Part shown: one piece after another, positions 17,549-27,422 of the stretch
Layout: every line of letters starts with the position of its first letter
How positions within the stretch are numbered: the first letter of the stretch is position 1
DNA from: Chryseobacterium sp. ON_d1
Lineage (GTDB): Bacteria; Bacteroidota; Bacteroidia; Flavobacteriales; Weeksellaceae
Direction: 5' to 3'
NCBI RefSeq assembly: GCF_006829085.1
Contig: NZ_BJTC01000001.1
Coordinates: 1-64,000, forward strand
DNA: 64,000 nt
The notes under the pieces: generated by a model
Told to the model about the DNA's origin: nothing
The model's database searches: none
Seen by the model: the letters and a program-made list of their open reading frames with translations, nothing else
Program-made: the position numbers and the translations under genes

Positions 17549-19150
17549 TTATTCCTTCAAGAATTTTTCATAGAAGACCTTATCCTTCACCTGAATTTTC
17601 AGATAATACGTTCCTTTTGCAAAATCCTCCACTTTTATGGATTTCTGCCTGTTGCTTGTTCTGATCAGCCTTCCCAGGTTATCATAGATTTCTAAAGACA
17701 GAATTTCCTGCTCTGATGCAATATTGAGGATACTTTTAACTGGATTGGGAAATATGGAAAGCTTTTCCTTTTTTACCATTTCGGAAGTATTCAGAACAAG
17801 GTTGTATAAGCTTCCGAAATTAAGGATACCGTAACCTGTCTGATCTGAATGTGAGGGGTAAAGTGATGCGGTTTGTCTTAATTTTGTTCTCATCTGTTCT
17901 CTATCCATTGTTGGAAATGCCTGAATAAGACATGCTACACCGCCTGCGGCTATGGGGGTGGCAATAGATGTACCATTCACTGTTAAAGTAGCATTGTCGT
18001 AAACGGTTGTGGTTCCTGTTCCCTGGGTACTTCCGTCTGGCTTTACTACCCCGAGAGCATTCGGCCCGAAAGAAGAAAATCCGGATGCATTTCCGGCAGC
18101 GTCTACAGAGCCTATGGAGAATACTTTTGCATTATCAGAAGGTGTCAAAAGATAATGCCATGGCTGCTGCCCTGAATTGCCTGCGGCAGCAAGAACAAAA
18201 ATTCCTTTTTCAGCAGCAATACCAGCACCTCTGGCAATAAAAGAAGTATTTCCGTTCATATTGGCATAGGTATAGTTGTAACGGCTGTCGTCAAAAACAT
18301 TGTATCCCAATGATGAGGTAATAATTTCGACACCTTTTCTGTCTGCTTCTTCAGCGGCTTCAATCCAATATAATTCCTCTTCAGGAATTTCTACAGTGGC
18401 ATTTTCACTGCGGTAAAGGTAGAAATCTGCATCAGGTGCTGCGCCTACAAAAGTGTCTTGGAGGTACCCTCCGATTGTCCCTAAAACAACAGTGCCATGT
18501 GTGCTGAGAGTCGTATTGTAGATATCTCCGGTTTTGGTCACAAAATCGTAGGCTGCTTTGATATGGTTGCCGGTCCATAATCTTGAAAAAGCAGTTCCTG
18601 TATTCACTGTAGGAAATCCTGCGTCAATCACTGCAATGGAAATCCCCGTTCCGGTATATCCGGCCAGATGAAGCGGTCGTATATTAACCTGATCAATTTG
18701 TGCTGCACCGGAACCATAATTAAAGTTGGTGAGTGTTTTATTGATACTTGCGTCATCTTTCCATTTTCCGGGTGCTGTTTTTAATACCGGTGAATTGTTT
18801 CGGGCAAAGCTCTCAACTGATAACACATAAGATTGAGCCTGCAGCAAAATTTTCTGTGCAGGAGTGGCATTTACGGCAGCTCCGTTAAGCCATTTTGAAT
18901 AATCTGTAACGGTAAATCCTAAATTTTGCAGGTTCTGAATATAAGACTGTTCAATGGGAGCATCCTGATCATTAAGTGGTATTCCCAGCATAGTCCGTCT
19001 GTTGAGTGATTTCTGGCTGAGTTCTGAGAGTGGATTTGCATAAAATGCAGCCTTATTCGGCTTATCTGTGAAGTGCACAAAAACAAGCTCTGTCTGTGCA
19101 GAAGCAGTAAGATAACCTGTTAGGAAACAAAAGAGTAAAAGTTTTTTCAT
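17549..19150 (-). CDS. Secreted S8 (subtilisin-like) protease with T9SS sorting domain
   Basis: A 533-residue protein. Signal peptide MKKLLLFCFLTGYLTASAQ; prodomain to about residue 155; peptidase S8 domain with the catalytic triad Asp176 (SIAVIDAGFP), His218 (LSTHGTVV) and Ser395 (NGTSIATPIAAGG). The last ~75 residues are a T9SS type A sorting domain (LSIFPNPVKSILNIAS, ending GTYYLKIQVKDKVFYEKFLKE). The protein should therefore cross the outer membrane by the type IX machinery and be released or anchored at the cell surface as a secreted protease. It is a single-gene unit, divergent from the DegT gene with an 89-base gap. Confidence 0.93.
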   Translation of the reverse strand: MKKLLLFCFLTGYLTASAQTELVFVHFTDKPNKAAFYANPLSELSQKSLNRRTMLGIPLNDQDAPIEQSYIQNLQNLGFTVTDYSKWLNGAAVNATPAQKILLQAQSYVLSVESFARNNSPVLKTAPGKWKDDASINKTLTNFNYGSGAAQIDQVNIRPLHLAGYTGTGISIAVIDAGFPTVNTGTAFSRLWTGNHIKAAYDFVTKTGDIYNTTLSTHGTVVLGTIGGYLQDTFVGAAPDADFYLYRSENATVEIPEEELYWIEAAEEADRKGVEIITSSLGYNVFDDSRYNYTYANMNGNTSFIARGAGIAAEKGIFVLAAAGNSGQQPWHYLLTPSDNAKVFSIGSVDAAGNASGFSSFGPNALGVVKPDGSTQGTGTTTVYDNATLTVNGTSIATPIAAGGVACLIQAFPTMDREQMRTKLRQTASLYPSHSDQTGYGILNFGSLYNLVLNTSEMVKKEKLSIFPNPVKSILNIASEQEILSLEIYDNLGRLIRTSNRQKSIKVEDFAKGTYYLKIQVKDKVFYEKFLKE

Positions 19151-19239
19151 AAAATTTATTTGTATAAAGATAAAAACAAAATCAATAAAATTTTTGATAG
19201 GATTTTAAATTCCTTATTTTTACAGAAATATTTATTTAT

Positions 19240-20364
19240 ATGAAAAAAATTCAGATGGTCGACTTGCAGAGTCAGTATTACAAAATAAAGAATGATGTAG
19301 ACAATGCAGTTTTGAATGTAATGGATTCTGCGGCATTTATCAACGGTCCTGAAGTAAAGTCTTTCCAGAATGAATTGGAGTCTTATTTAGATGTAAAACA
19401 CGTGATTCCATGTGCCAATGGTACAGATGCACTACAGATTGCCCTGATGGCTTTGGATCTGAAAGAAGGAGACGAAATTATTACAGCTGATTTTACTTTT
19501 GCTGCAACAGTGGAAGTTATTCACCTGCTTAAGTTAAAATCTGTACTGGTAGATGTAGATTATGATACATTTACAATTTCTACGGATCAGATTAAAAAAG
19601 CAATTACCCCAAGAACAAAAGCAATTATCCCGGTACATATTTTCGGACAGTGTGCCAATATGGAGGAAATTTTAAAAATTGCTGAGGAGCACAATTTATA
19701 TGTCATTGAAGACAATGCCCAGGCAATCGGTTCAGAATATACATTCTCTGACGGAACGGTAAAACAGGCCGGAACGATGTCTACTGTTGGAACAACTTCT
19801 TTTTTCCCTTCCAAAAACCTTGGATGCTACGGGGATGGAGGAGCTATTTTTACCAATAATGATGAGCTGGCTCACCGTTTAAGAGGAATTGTAAACCACG
19901 GTATGTACGAAAGATATTACCATGATGAGGTAGGTGTAAACTCTCGTCTGGACAGCATTCAGGCTGCGGTTTTAAGAAAGAAACTTCCTCACCTTGATTC
20001 CTACAACGAAGCAAGAAGAAGAGCTGCAGACTTTTATGATGAAGCATTTTCAGGACATCCGAATATCCTTACTCCTAAAAGAGCCGAAAATTCTACCCAT
20101 GTATTCCACCAGTATACCTTAAGAATCCTGAACGGAAAACGTAACGAACTTCAGAAATTTTTGGCAGAAAAAGAAATTCCAGCAATGATCTATTATCCGG
20201 TGGCACTGAGAAAGCAAAAAGCATACTTCCAGGAAAGCAATCCGGCAGACTTTGTAAATACCGATAAACTTTTGGATCAGGTAATTTCTTTACCCATGCA
20301 TACGGAATTAGACGAAGAGCAGCTGAAGTATATTACGGATGCTGTGCTTGAGTTTATGGGATAA
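19240..20364 (+). CDS. DegT/DnrJ-family sugar aminotransferase
   Basis: A 374-residue PLP-dependent aminotransferase acting on nucleotide-linked keto sugars. MVDLQSQYYKIKNDVDNAV opens the protein; CANGTDALQIAL is the phosphate-binding turn; VIEDNAQAIG holds the Asp pairing with the PLP nitrogen; TTSFFPSKNLGCYGDGGA holds the PLP Lys. The start resembles the WbpE/WlbC group that aminates UDP-3-keto-GlcNAcA, so a role in making an amino sugar for surface glycans is likely, though the exact sugar is a guess. It is the first gene of a run with 20364-20774, galE and perhaps 21950. Confidence 0.88.
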   Translation: MKKIQMVDLQSQYYKIKNDVDNAVLNVMDSAAFINGPEVKSFQNELESYLDVKHVIPCANGTDALQIALMALDLKEGDEIITADFTFAATVEVIHLLKLKSVLVDVDYDTFTISTDQIKKAITPRTKAIIPVHIFGQCANMEEILKIAEEHNLYVIEDNAQAIGSEYTFSDGTVKQAGTMSTVGTTSFFPSKNLGCYGDGGAIFTNNDELAHRLRGIVNHGMYERYYHDEVGVNSRLDSIQAAVLRKKLPHLDSYNEARRRAADFYDEAFSGHPNILTPKRAENSTHVFHQYTLRILNGKRNELQKFLAEKEIPAMIYYPVALRKQKAYFQESNPADFVNTDKLLDQVISLPMHTELDEEQLKYITDAVLEFMG

Positions 20365-20774
20365 TGAAAAGAAAGATATTTAAATATAAGCTGGTATACT
20401 ACTTAGCGGTAATCACCAGCTTACTACTTTTTATAATATCAGCATTTTGGATTCTTGAAATATTTAATGACTTTAGCCTGTTTAAAACATTACTTATTAT
20501 TATTTCGTTAGTTATTAATTCATTTGCATTTGTCAATCTGATTGAAAAATATGATAAAGCTATTTTGTTTCTGAATCTCAGTTTATTATTATCCATAATT
20601 GTTTTAGGTTATCCTTTATTGTTTGGATTTTTAAACGGATATTATGTTTTGGAACATTTTACTTTTAGATTTTTACTCATATTCATATTGTGTTTATTGA
20701 TTGTAAATGTTTTTAAGGTGAAAAAAATTGACGGAGTATATGAAATAGAACAAATAGGAAAAAGCGAAGATTAA
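20364..20774 (+). CDS. Small four-helix membrane protein
   Basis: A 136-residue protein whose start codon overlaps the stop codon of the aminotransferase gene by one base (TAATG), a sign of translational coupling. Four hydrophobic helices are visible (LVYYLAVITSLLLFIISAFWI, FKTLLIIISLVINSFAFV, AILFLNLSLLLSIIVLGY and FRFLLIFILCLLIVNVF). No family is recognised. Position between two sugar-nucleotide genes suggests a part in surface glycan work or simply hitch-hiking. It is more AT-rich than its neighbours. Confidence 0.7.
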   Translation: MKRKIFKYKLVYYLAVITSLLLFIISAFWILEIFNDFSLFKTLLIIISLVINSFAFVNLIEKYDKAILFLNLSLLLSIIVLGYPLLFGFLNGYYVLEHFTFRFLLIFILCLLIVNVFKVKKIDGVYEIEQIGKSED

Positions 20775-20783
20775 AAAATAAAA

Positions 20784-21806
20784 ATGGCAATACTTGTTAC
20801 CGGAGGACTTGGATATATTGGTTCTCACACTGTGGTAGAACTTATCAATAATGGCTTTGAAGTGGTTATTGTTGATGATTTATCCAATACGGAGAGGTTT
20901 ATTTTAAATAATATTGAGGAAATTACAGGAGTAAAGCCTGCTTTTTATCCTTTTGATCTGAGAAGAAAAGAACTTCTTAATCAGGTTTTTGATGCTCATC
21001 AGATTGACGGATGTATCAATTTTGCAGCTTCTAAAGCCGTAGGAGAGAGCCAGGTAATACCTGTGGATTATTATGAAAATAATTTATTTTCTTTGATTAA
21101 TATTCTTCAGGAATTTAAAGAAAGAAAGATTTCAAACTTTATTTTCAGCTCATCATGTACCGTGTACGGGCAGGCAGATGTAATGCCAATTGATGAGAAT
21201 ACTCCTTTAAAAATGCCTGAAAGTGTATATGGGAAAACAAAACAAATGGGAGAGGAGATCCTGATTGATTTTGCAAAAGCCTATAAAAGTAAAATATCGT
21301 TATTGAGATATTTCAATCCAATTGGGGCGCATCCCTCTGCGAAAATTGGCGAATTGCCAATCGGAATTCCCAATAATCTGGTACCTTATGTAATGCAGAC
21401 CGCTTCAGGAGTGCGTGAGAAATTAAATGTATGGGGAGATGATTATCCTACAGAAGACGGAACAGCTGTGCGTGATTATATCTATGTTGTAGACCTGGCA
21501 AAAGCGCATGTTGCAGCATTGAAAAAACTGATAGAAGATTCTTCAGCAGAAACAGTGATTGATATTTATAACCTTGGAACAGGAAAAGGATCATCCGTAC
21601 TGGAAGTGGTTAAAGCATTTGAAAAGGCCAATAATGTAGAAGTTCCTTATCAGATCTGTGCCAGAAGAGAGGGGGATATTACTATAGCCTACGCCAACCC
21701 TGAAAAAGCAGAGAAAGAACTTAACTGGAAGTCTGAAACGTCCCTGGAAGAGTCTTTGAGAACGGTTTGGGAATGGCAGAAATATTTAAGCAGCAGAAAT
21801 TCATAG
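20784..21806 (+). CDS. galE: UDP-glucose 4-epimerase
   Basis: A 340-residue short-chain dehydrogenase-type epimerase, interconverting UDP-glucose and UDP-galactose (or the GlcNAc forms). NAD-binding ILVTGGLGYIGSHTVVEL is at the N-terminus; catalytic residues are in FSSSCTVYGQ and the YGKTKQMGE segment (YxxxK); the sugar-binding part RYFNPIGAHPS and IYNLGTGKGSSVLEV are typical of GalE. Length is normal. It follows the small membrane protein gene by nine bases and should be on the same transcript. Confidence 0.93.
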   Translation: MAILVTGGLGYIGSHTVVELINNGFEVVIVDDLSNTERFILNNIEEITGVKPAFYPFDLRRKELLNQVFDAHQIDGCINFAASKAVGESQVIPVDYYENNLFSLINILQEFKERKISNFIFSSSCTVYGQADVMPIDENTPLKMPESVYGKTKQMGEEILIDFAKAYKSKISLLRYFNPIGAHPSAKIGELPIGIPNNLVPYVMQTASGVREKLNVWGDDYPTEDGTAVRDYIYVVDLAKAHVAALKKLIEDSSAETVIDIYNLGTGKGSSVLEVVKAFEKANNVEVPYQICARREGDITIAYANPEKAEKELNWKSETSLEESLRTVWEWQKYLSSRNS

Positions 21807-21949
21807 AGATCAAATATTGAAAAATATTTGATTATTTGATTATCACATGAAATAATAATTTAAAAGATCATAAAACAAATTACAAAACATCTTCCCTGAA
21901 AATTCCCTAAGAATATTTATTTCAGTGAAGTTTTAATTTAGAAATTAAT

Positions 21950-22402
21950 ATGAAGACACAGAGAATAGGTATTACATTTTCGTCATTTGACTTATTGCAT
22001 GCAGGGCACATTAAAATGCTTGAAGAAGCTAAAACCGTATGTGACTATTTAATTGTTGGGCTTCAGATCGATCCATCTCACGATCGTCCCAACAAAAATA
22101 AGCCAAGCCAGACTATCGTTGAAAGATATATTCAGCTGAAAGCAGTGAATGCTGTGGATGAGATCATTCCTTATTATACAGAAGAAGATCTGTTGGATAT
22201 TTTAAAATCTTTTGTGATTGATGTAAGAATCATAGGAGATGATTATATGGACAAAGACTTTACCGGCAAACAATACTGTGAAGAAAAGGGTATTGAGATC
22301 TTTTACAACAAAAGAGATCACAGATTTTCTACCAGTGATCTTAGAAGAAGAATCTATGAAGCGGAAAAAGAAAAAGATACAAAAAAAGAACCTGTAAAGT
22401 AA
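21950..22402 (+). CDS. Cytidylyltransferase-like nucleotidyltransferase
   Basis: A 150-residue enzyme of the HxGH nucleotidyltransferase family. GITFSSFDLLHAGHIKMLEEAK has the HAGH nucleotide-binding motif, and FSTSDLRRRI is the counterpart of the second, ISTTxI-type motif. Size and sequence fit the glycerol-3-phosphate cytidylyltransferase or HldE C-terminal type, giving an activated glycerol phosphate or heptose. The substrate is not clear. It follows galE after 143 bases and is closed by a strong terminator, so the four genes from 19240 may form one glycan-precursor group. Confidence 0.85.
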   Translation: MKTQRIGITFSSFDLLHAGHIKMLEEAKTVCDYLIVGLQIDPSHDRPNKNKPSQTIVERYIQLKAVNAVDEIIPYYTEEDLLDILKSFVIDVRIIGDDYMDKDFTGKQYCEEKGIEIFYNKRDHRFSTSDLRRRIYEAEKEKDTKKEPVK

Positions 22403-22436
22403 TTTTCTAACAAATAATTTAAAAATTACACGCGAT

Positions 22437-22476
22437 AAAAAACAGTTGTAGAGAAAACTCTTTACAACTGTTTTTT
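22437..22476 (+). terminator. Terminator after the cytidylyltransferase gene
   Basis: Stem AAAACAGTTGTA / TACAACTGTTTT with inner GAG/CTC pairs and loop AAAA, followed by six T residues. Symmetric runs mean it can also serve the convergent gene at 22521. Confidence 0.88.
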
Positions 22477-22520
22477 ATTTTACAGGCCGGTTCATAGCGG
22501 ATATGTTCTCTAAAATTTTT

Positions 22521-23516
22521 CTATTTAAAATCTTTTTCAACAAAGTTGATGAAGTCAAAAAACATTTCTTTCCAATGGTTTATTTTGGTTCCGTCTTCTT
22601 TTATTTCTTCAAAATTATGATTGCAGTTCAGATAGACCTTACTTTTCAGATTTGTTTTTCTATGACGGATAAATTCTGCAGTAATTAAATCGCTGGTTTC
22701 TACAGGAACCTTATCATCATGGCTTCCAATAGTGATGAAGATAGGAATTTTCAATTTCAGAAGATTTTCTACAGGAGGTTCATTTATAGCAACATTCCAT
22801 TTGTAGGTATCGCCATTAAAATAATCTTTTACCGAGTCAGGGTTCTGATACATCTGATTATATCCCCTCATCAATTCATCAATTTTATCCTGGGCCTGGC
22901 TGGCACTTAATTTTCCTTCCTGCATTTGTCTTCTGGTAAAAAGTATGTCATTAAATATCTGAGGTGTCGCATTCCCTGCTGAAAAACAAATATGAGTAAT
23001 ATTTTTATTGAGAGTTGCCAGTTTTGCTACCACATCACTACCTTCAGAATGGCCGAGCACAGCGATTATTTTAGCATTGGGATAAATTTTTTTCTTTATG
23101 AAATTAACAACCTTATTGGCAACTTCAGCTCTGTCTGACACATTGTTCCTGCGAATAAATGTAGAGGAGGGTGTATAGTTATTTAATGTTTTTGAGTAAT
23201 AAGGCAGTCCGACTTTCTGTATATAAACGAATGCATAATCTTTTGGAAACTCTGCCATTAATTTTTTGGGATAGTTATTATAACAGCAGGGTTCTGCATC
23301 ATCACCATTTACCATAGGTAAATCACCACTTCCCTGCAGATAGATAAATACTTTCTCCTTTGGTAAATTATCTGCAGTATGGATGTAAAAACGTACCGTA
23401 TCCCCTTTATCAGGAATAATGTATTCTTTCAATTTTTGTTTGTCAGGCGTCTGTGCTAAGGTAAAGATCGGAAAGGATAGCAGTAGTATTGGCAGAATTC
23501 TTTGAAATAGGTTCAT
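22521..23516 (-). CDS. Exported alpha/beta hydrolase
   Basis: A 331-residue protein with signal peptide MNLFQRILPILLLSFPIFTLAQ. The nucleophile elbow is VLGHSEGSDVVAKLA (Ser in GHSEG), the acid is likely Asp in FITIGSHDDKVPVE, and the His is in LNCNHNFEEI, in the right order for the fold. The oxyanion strand carries VFIYLQGSGDLP. The substrate is unknown; esters, lipids or peptides are possible. It stands alone between terminators. Confidence 0.82.
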   Translation of the reverse strand: MNLFQRILPILLLSFPIFTLAQTPDKQKLKEYIIPDKGDTVRFYIHTADNLPKEKVFIYLQGSGDLPMVNGDDAEPCCYNNYPKKLMAEFPKDYAFVYIQKVGLPYYSKTLNNYTPSSTFIRRNNVSDRAEVANKVVNFIKKKIYPNAKIIAVLGHSEGSDVVAKLATLNKNITHICFSAGNATPQIFNDILFTRRQMQEGKLSASQAQDKIDELMRGYNQMYQNPDSVKDYFNGDTYKWNVAINEPPVENLLKLKIPIFITIGSHDDKVPVETSDLITAEFIRHRKTNLKSKVYLNCNHNFEEIKEDGTKINHWKEMFFDFINFVEKDFK

Positions 23517-23644
23517 AGGTTATTGTAGTTTAAAAAATATTTTTATATTTTATGAGGTAAATATAAAAGTTTTTAACCTTATTATCAGTTATTTATATTC
23601 TTGTTTCGTAATTTTTGCCATTGAAATGCAAATGGACATTAATA

Positions 23645-23676
23645 AAAAAATCCCGAAAATATTTTCGGGATTTTTT
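23645..23676 (-). terminator. Terminator of the outer-membrane receptor gene
   Basis: A perfect palindrome, AAAAAATCCCGAAAAT / ATTTTCGGGATTTTTT, just past the stop codon of 23694-26231. Confidence 0.88.
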
Positions 23677-23693
23677 AGCTGTATTACATTCTG

Positions 23694-26231
23694 TTACATT
23701 GGACCGCCCTGTTGGTCGTCGCCCGTTGCATTGGAATTGATATCCTTTTTCTTTTTAGGCTGGTCAATTTTTTCTCCCTGCTTAAATCTATAAGTAAATG
23801 ACAGGGCAAACTGTCTTGGCTGCCATTGCATATAACTATCTCTGGTGTAGTTAGGACCATATGCTGTAGACCTCATAGATCTTGTATTGAAAATATCCTG
23901 AATATTAAAACTGATGGTTCCGTTTCCGTTCCAGATTGTTTTTGAGGCTCCAAAATTAAGTGCATACATATCTCTTCTGTCTATACTTGCCGTTTTTTGA
24001 CCTCCTCTGTAGAATCCTTGAAGCTGGAAGTTCAGAGTTTTATCGATTTTGAACGTAGAAGTAAGCCTTGCTCTTGTGGAAAATCCACTTCCTTCAAAAG
24101 GTGCCGGTTTTTCCATGATTTCAGGATCAAAATAAACTCCAGTTGTTTTATATCCGAATAAGTCTACATTTCCTAAGAATTTAAGCCATTTTGTAGCATC
24201 CCAGTTGAAGTTAAGATCCAATCCGTAACGATCATCAGTTCCCAAGTTAATTGGCTTGGTATGGAAAGCAACCAAAGTCTGTGGATTTCCATTGGCATCA
24301 GTATAGGCAACATTTTCATCATATACCAACATTTTTACATCATCAGTGGTATGCCTGTAATAAATTGTAGGATTGATGGTAAAATTCTTTTTAGAAATAC
24401 TGTACCCAATCTCATAAGAATCTACATAAGAGGGATTCAGATCAATGTTTCCGTCAAAAAGATTCTGATTATCATTATAATTTGGATTCGGGATTAAAAA
24501 GAAAGAACGAGGCCGGTCTATCCTTCTTGAATAGTTCACTAAAAACTGATTGTCCTTTGCAATTTCATAACTTAAAAATACACTTGGGAAAAGGTTGTTG
24601 TAAGTTTTAGATTTATTTACAGCAGTACCCTCACGGTTTAGATAATCAACATCTACTTTTGATAATTCGTCTCTAAGCCCGATCTGATAGCCTAACTTTC
24701 CTATTTTACTTTTAAACTGAAGATAAAATGCATTAAACATTTCTTTGTAATTTGCATTGTAGGTGTATTTATCAAGATACACCAATGCAGGGTTTAATGC
24801 TGGTCTTTGTCTCACATCATTGCTATAATCATTGTCGTTATGATCCAGTCTGTAACCAGCTTCGATTTTGGAGTTTTCCCCGATAGGAAGCTCGTAGTCG
24901 GCTTTAGCAATAATAGATTTATTAAGTGTACTCTGATTGACAAGGTCCTGAAGCTGGAAAATACCGTTTGTCGTATCATTGATGTCATTATCATTGTTGG
25001 AACGGTTTCTCTGTAAGCTTAGTGAAACAGATAAATTCTGGCCATTATCATCAAATTTATGATCTAAACCAAAATCTCCCTGAAATGCAAGATTATTTCC
25101 TGTTCCAATACTGGCTCTCTGTCTGAAAATATTTCCTCCGCTGAAAGGATAGTCAAAATAGTTAATATTTCCTGTGTTGTCGCTGTCAAAGGTTCTTACG
25201 GTACCGGATGCATTTACAGATGTTTTATCAGAAATATCATAAGTCAGACCTCCGGTAGCATTGTAGTTGTCATTTTTATTTTTGCTGATGGACTCATTAT
25301 GGGTTTCTTTGTTGATCCCGCTGTTGAACCAGGCGTCATTTCTGTTTGTATTTTTAGACTCTCTGTAGCCGCCACCGCCGTTTAGGAACCATGTGAATTT
25401 ACCCTTTCTCCAGCTTAAGTTGGTATTTAGAGAAGTTTGTGGAAGGTATCCTAACGTTCCTGTAACACTTCCGTTAAAACCTGTTTTTTTATTCTTTTTT
25501 AAAATAATATTTAAAATACCGGCAGTTCCGCTGGCTTCAAACTTAGAAGAAGGATTCGTAATAACCTCGATCCTATCGATCTGATCAGCAGGAATACTTT
25601 GCAGTGCATTTGCACCATCGTCAATCCCAAGCAGGGCAGAAGGCTTCCCATTGATCAGGAACTTTACATTGGAACTTCCTCTCATGGATACTGTTCCGTC
25701 TGTATCTACAGAAACTGAAGGAACATTGGTTAAAACATCCTGAAGGGTTCCTCCTTTACTTACAATATCCTGTGAAGGATCATATGTCTTTTTATCAAGC
25801 TCTACTTTATAGGGTTTGGTAGCGGATGCGGTAATAACAACTCCCTGTATTTCCTTCGTCTTACCATCAACAGTAGAGGTAGGTTCAGCTTCAATAGATA
25901 ATGCCCCGATATTTCCTGTTGCTGCTATATTTTTGTTGACAACACTTTTTTTGTAATCAATAGCTTCTACTGTGATTTCATAGTCACCAGGCATAAGCTG
26001 AAGCTTATACTGTCCCTTTTCATCAGTCAGAGCAGCATCACTTAGCGTTTTGTTGGCTTTATTGGTGAAAGTTACAGAGGCATAGGGAACCGGTTGGTTT
26101 TTTTTGTTGACAATAGTTCCTGAAATTCCTGCTTTCTCCTGTGCAAAAGCCATTGCAGCTGCTGAAAGTACCAACGTAAGTCCTAGCGTTTTTCGGGTGA
26201 AAATATTGACAATTTCTGTCTTATTCTTCAT
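23694..26231 (-). CDS. TonB-dependent-type outer membrane beta-barrel receptor
   Basis: An 845-residue protein. An N-terminal signal (ending SAAAMAFAQ), then a carboxypeptidase-regulatory-like Ig domain (GISGTIVNKKNQPVPYASV), then a plug-like domain (SKGGTLQDVLTNVPSVSVD, RIEVITNPSSKFEASGTAG, then ILNIILKK), then a long barrel ending in aromatic strands (FALSFTYRFKQ). This is the OMP_b-brl_3 type common in Bacteroidota, which imports or binds unknown ligands or peptides. No SusD partner is adjacent, so it is not a glycan utilisation pair. The final ~25 residues are a polar tail (PKKKKDINSNATGDDQQGGPM). Confidence 0.9.
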   Translation of the reverse strand: MKNKTEIVNIFTRKTLGLTLVLSAAAMAFAQEKAGISGTIVNKKNQPVPYASVTFTNKANKTLSDAALTDEKGQYKLQLMPGDYEITVEAIDYKKSVVNKNIAATGNIGALSIEAEPTSTVDGKTKEIQGVVITASATKPYKVELDKKTYDPSQDIVSKGGTLQDVLTNVPSVSVDTDGTVSMRGSSNVKFLINGKPSALLGIDDGANALQSIPADQIDRIEVITNPSSKFEASGTAGILNIILKKNKKTGFNGSVTGTLGYLPQTSLNTNLSWRKGKFTWFLNGGGGYRESKNTNRNDAWFNSGINKETHNESISKNKNDNYNATGGLTYDISDKTSVNASGTVRTFDSDNTGNINYFDYPFSGGNIFRQRASIGTGNNLAFQGDFGLDHKFDDNGQNLSVSLSLQRNRSNNDNDINDTTNGIFQLQDLVNQSTLNKSIIAKADYELPIGENSKIEAGYRLDHNDNDYSNDVRQRPALNPALVYLDKYTYNANYKEMFNAFYLQFKSKIGKLGYQIGLRDELSKVDVDYLNREGTAVNKSKTYNNLFPSVFLSYEIAKDNQFLVNYSRRIDRPRSFFLIPNPNYNDNQNLFDGNIDLNPSYVDSYEIGYSISKKNFTINPTIYYRHTTDDVKMLVYDENVAYTDANGNPQTLVAFHTKPINLGTDDRYGLDLNFNWDATKWLKFLGNVDLFGYKTTGVYFDPEIMEKPAPFEGSGFSTRARLTSTFKIDKTLNFQLQGFYRGGQKTASIDRRDMYALNFGASKTIWNGNGTISFNIQDIFNTRSMRSTAYGPNYTRDSYMQWQPRQFALSFTYRFKQGEKIDQPKKKKDINSNATGDDQQGGPM

Positions 26232-26365
26232 AGGTTATTTTTTTGTATAAGATCGTGAAAGAATAACCCTTAATATTTTGAATATCCATATCAATTTGAT
26301 CATCAAAATATTATGGTTGCGTTTATTGTTTTTCTAACTGTATAAATTTTAGGTGCTTTCTAAGC

Positions 26366-27400
26366 TTATTTTATATTTTTTGAGTTGAGCCAGTCCTGAT
26401 AAGCCTTTGCATTTACAGCATGCTCTTCAGCGCTTGCTGTAAACTTATGGTATCCAAACCTTGCCGGATCAGCACACATAAAAATATAATTGTTGTTTTC
26501 AGCATTTAAAACAGCATCTATTGAATTCTTATCCACTACACAGATAGGTCCCGGAGGAATACCTGCATTAGCATACGTGTTATAAGGTGATGGTGTTGAC
26601 AAATGCTTATATAATACCCTTTTTATGGGTTCTTTAAAATTCGTCTGTTTATTGATTGCATAGATCACCGTAGGATCAGACTGAAGCTTCATTCCCTTTC
26701 TGTAACGGTTTAAATATAATCCGGCAATCGTTTTCATTTCATCTTTTTTTCCTCCGGATTCTTTATAGACAATAGAAGCCAGGGCATAAATCTGATCTCT
26801 TGTAAGACCGGATTGCTGTTCTTTATTTTTTCTCTCACTTGTCCAGAAGTCATTATACTGATCTTCAAACTTGGCAAAAAATTCTCTCGGACTTACAGTC
26901 CAGAAAAAATTATAAGTGTCAATGAAAAAATATTTTTTTAAGTCTTCAACATTTTTATAACCTTTCTCCTGTGCAACGGCGTCGAGATCATTTACAAAAT
27001 GCAGTGAGTCAATTTCCGTTTTTTTAGTAACCTTACCGATCATTTGGTACATGTCTCCAAAATCACCAATTCTGTAAGAGTTGGCCGTCTGGTTACCTGC
27101 TTTAATCATATTGACAAGGTTCTTGTTTCCAGTTCCGCTTAGGATATGGTAACGCCCAGCTTTAAAGTTGGTATCAAGACCTTTTTCCTTAGCTACAGCT
27201 TCAAAAGATTCCCTGTCTTTGATATAAGGAGCAATAGAATCTAGGATCTGCTTAAAACCTGCTCTGTGAGGAATCAGTACATAGCCTTCTTTTTCTACGT
27301 TGTTTCCTAAATATTTATTATAAAATCTCAAACCAAAAAATCCTGCTACTACAAAAACAAGCAGAATGATAATGAGAATAGCTTTTTTCATTCTTATCAA
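26366..27400 (-). CDS. mltG: Endolytic murein transglycosylase MltG
   Basis: A 344-residue membrane-anchored enzyme that cuts nascent peptidoglycan strands and so ends their growth. There is one N-terminal helix (AILIIILLVFVVAGFFGL), a LysM-like region, then the YceG catalytic domain with the active-site Glu in ALASIVYKESGGKKDEM, followed by LYLNRYRKGMKLQSDPTVIYAI and the family signature STPSPYNTYANAGIPPGPI. Length is usual. The gene follows dapF by 22 bases on the same strand: a cell-wall pair, one making meso-DAP and one trimming the polymer. Confidence 0.93.
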   Translation of the reverse strand: MIRMKKAILIIILLVFVVAGFFGLRFYNKYLGNNVEKEGYVLIPHRAGFKQILDSIAPYIKDRESFEAVAKEKGLDTNFKAGRYHILSGTGNKNLVNMIKAGNQTANSYRIGDFGDMYQMIGKVTKKTEIDSLHFVNDLDAVAQEKGYKNVEDLKKYFFIDTYNFFWTVSPREFFAKFEDQYNDFWTSERKNKEQQSGLTRDQIYALASIVYKESGGKKDEMKTIAGLYLNRYRKGMKLQSDPTVIYAINKQTNFKEPIKRVLYKHLSTPSPYNTYANAGIPPGPICVVDKNSIDAVLNAENNNYIFMCADPARFGYHKFTASAEEHAVNAKAYQDWLNSKNIK

Positions 27401-27422
27401 TATTGATTAAAAGTTTTTGTTT

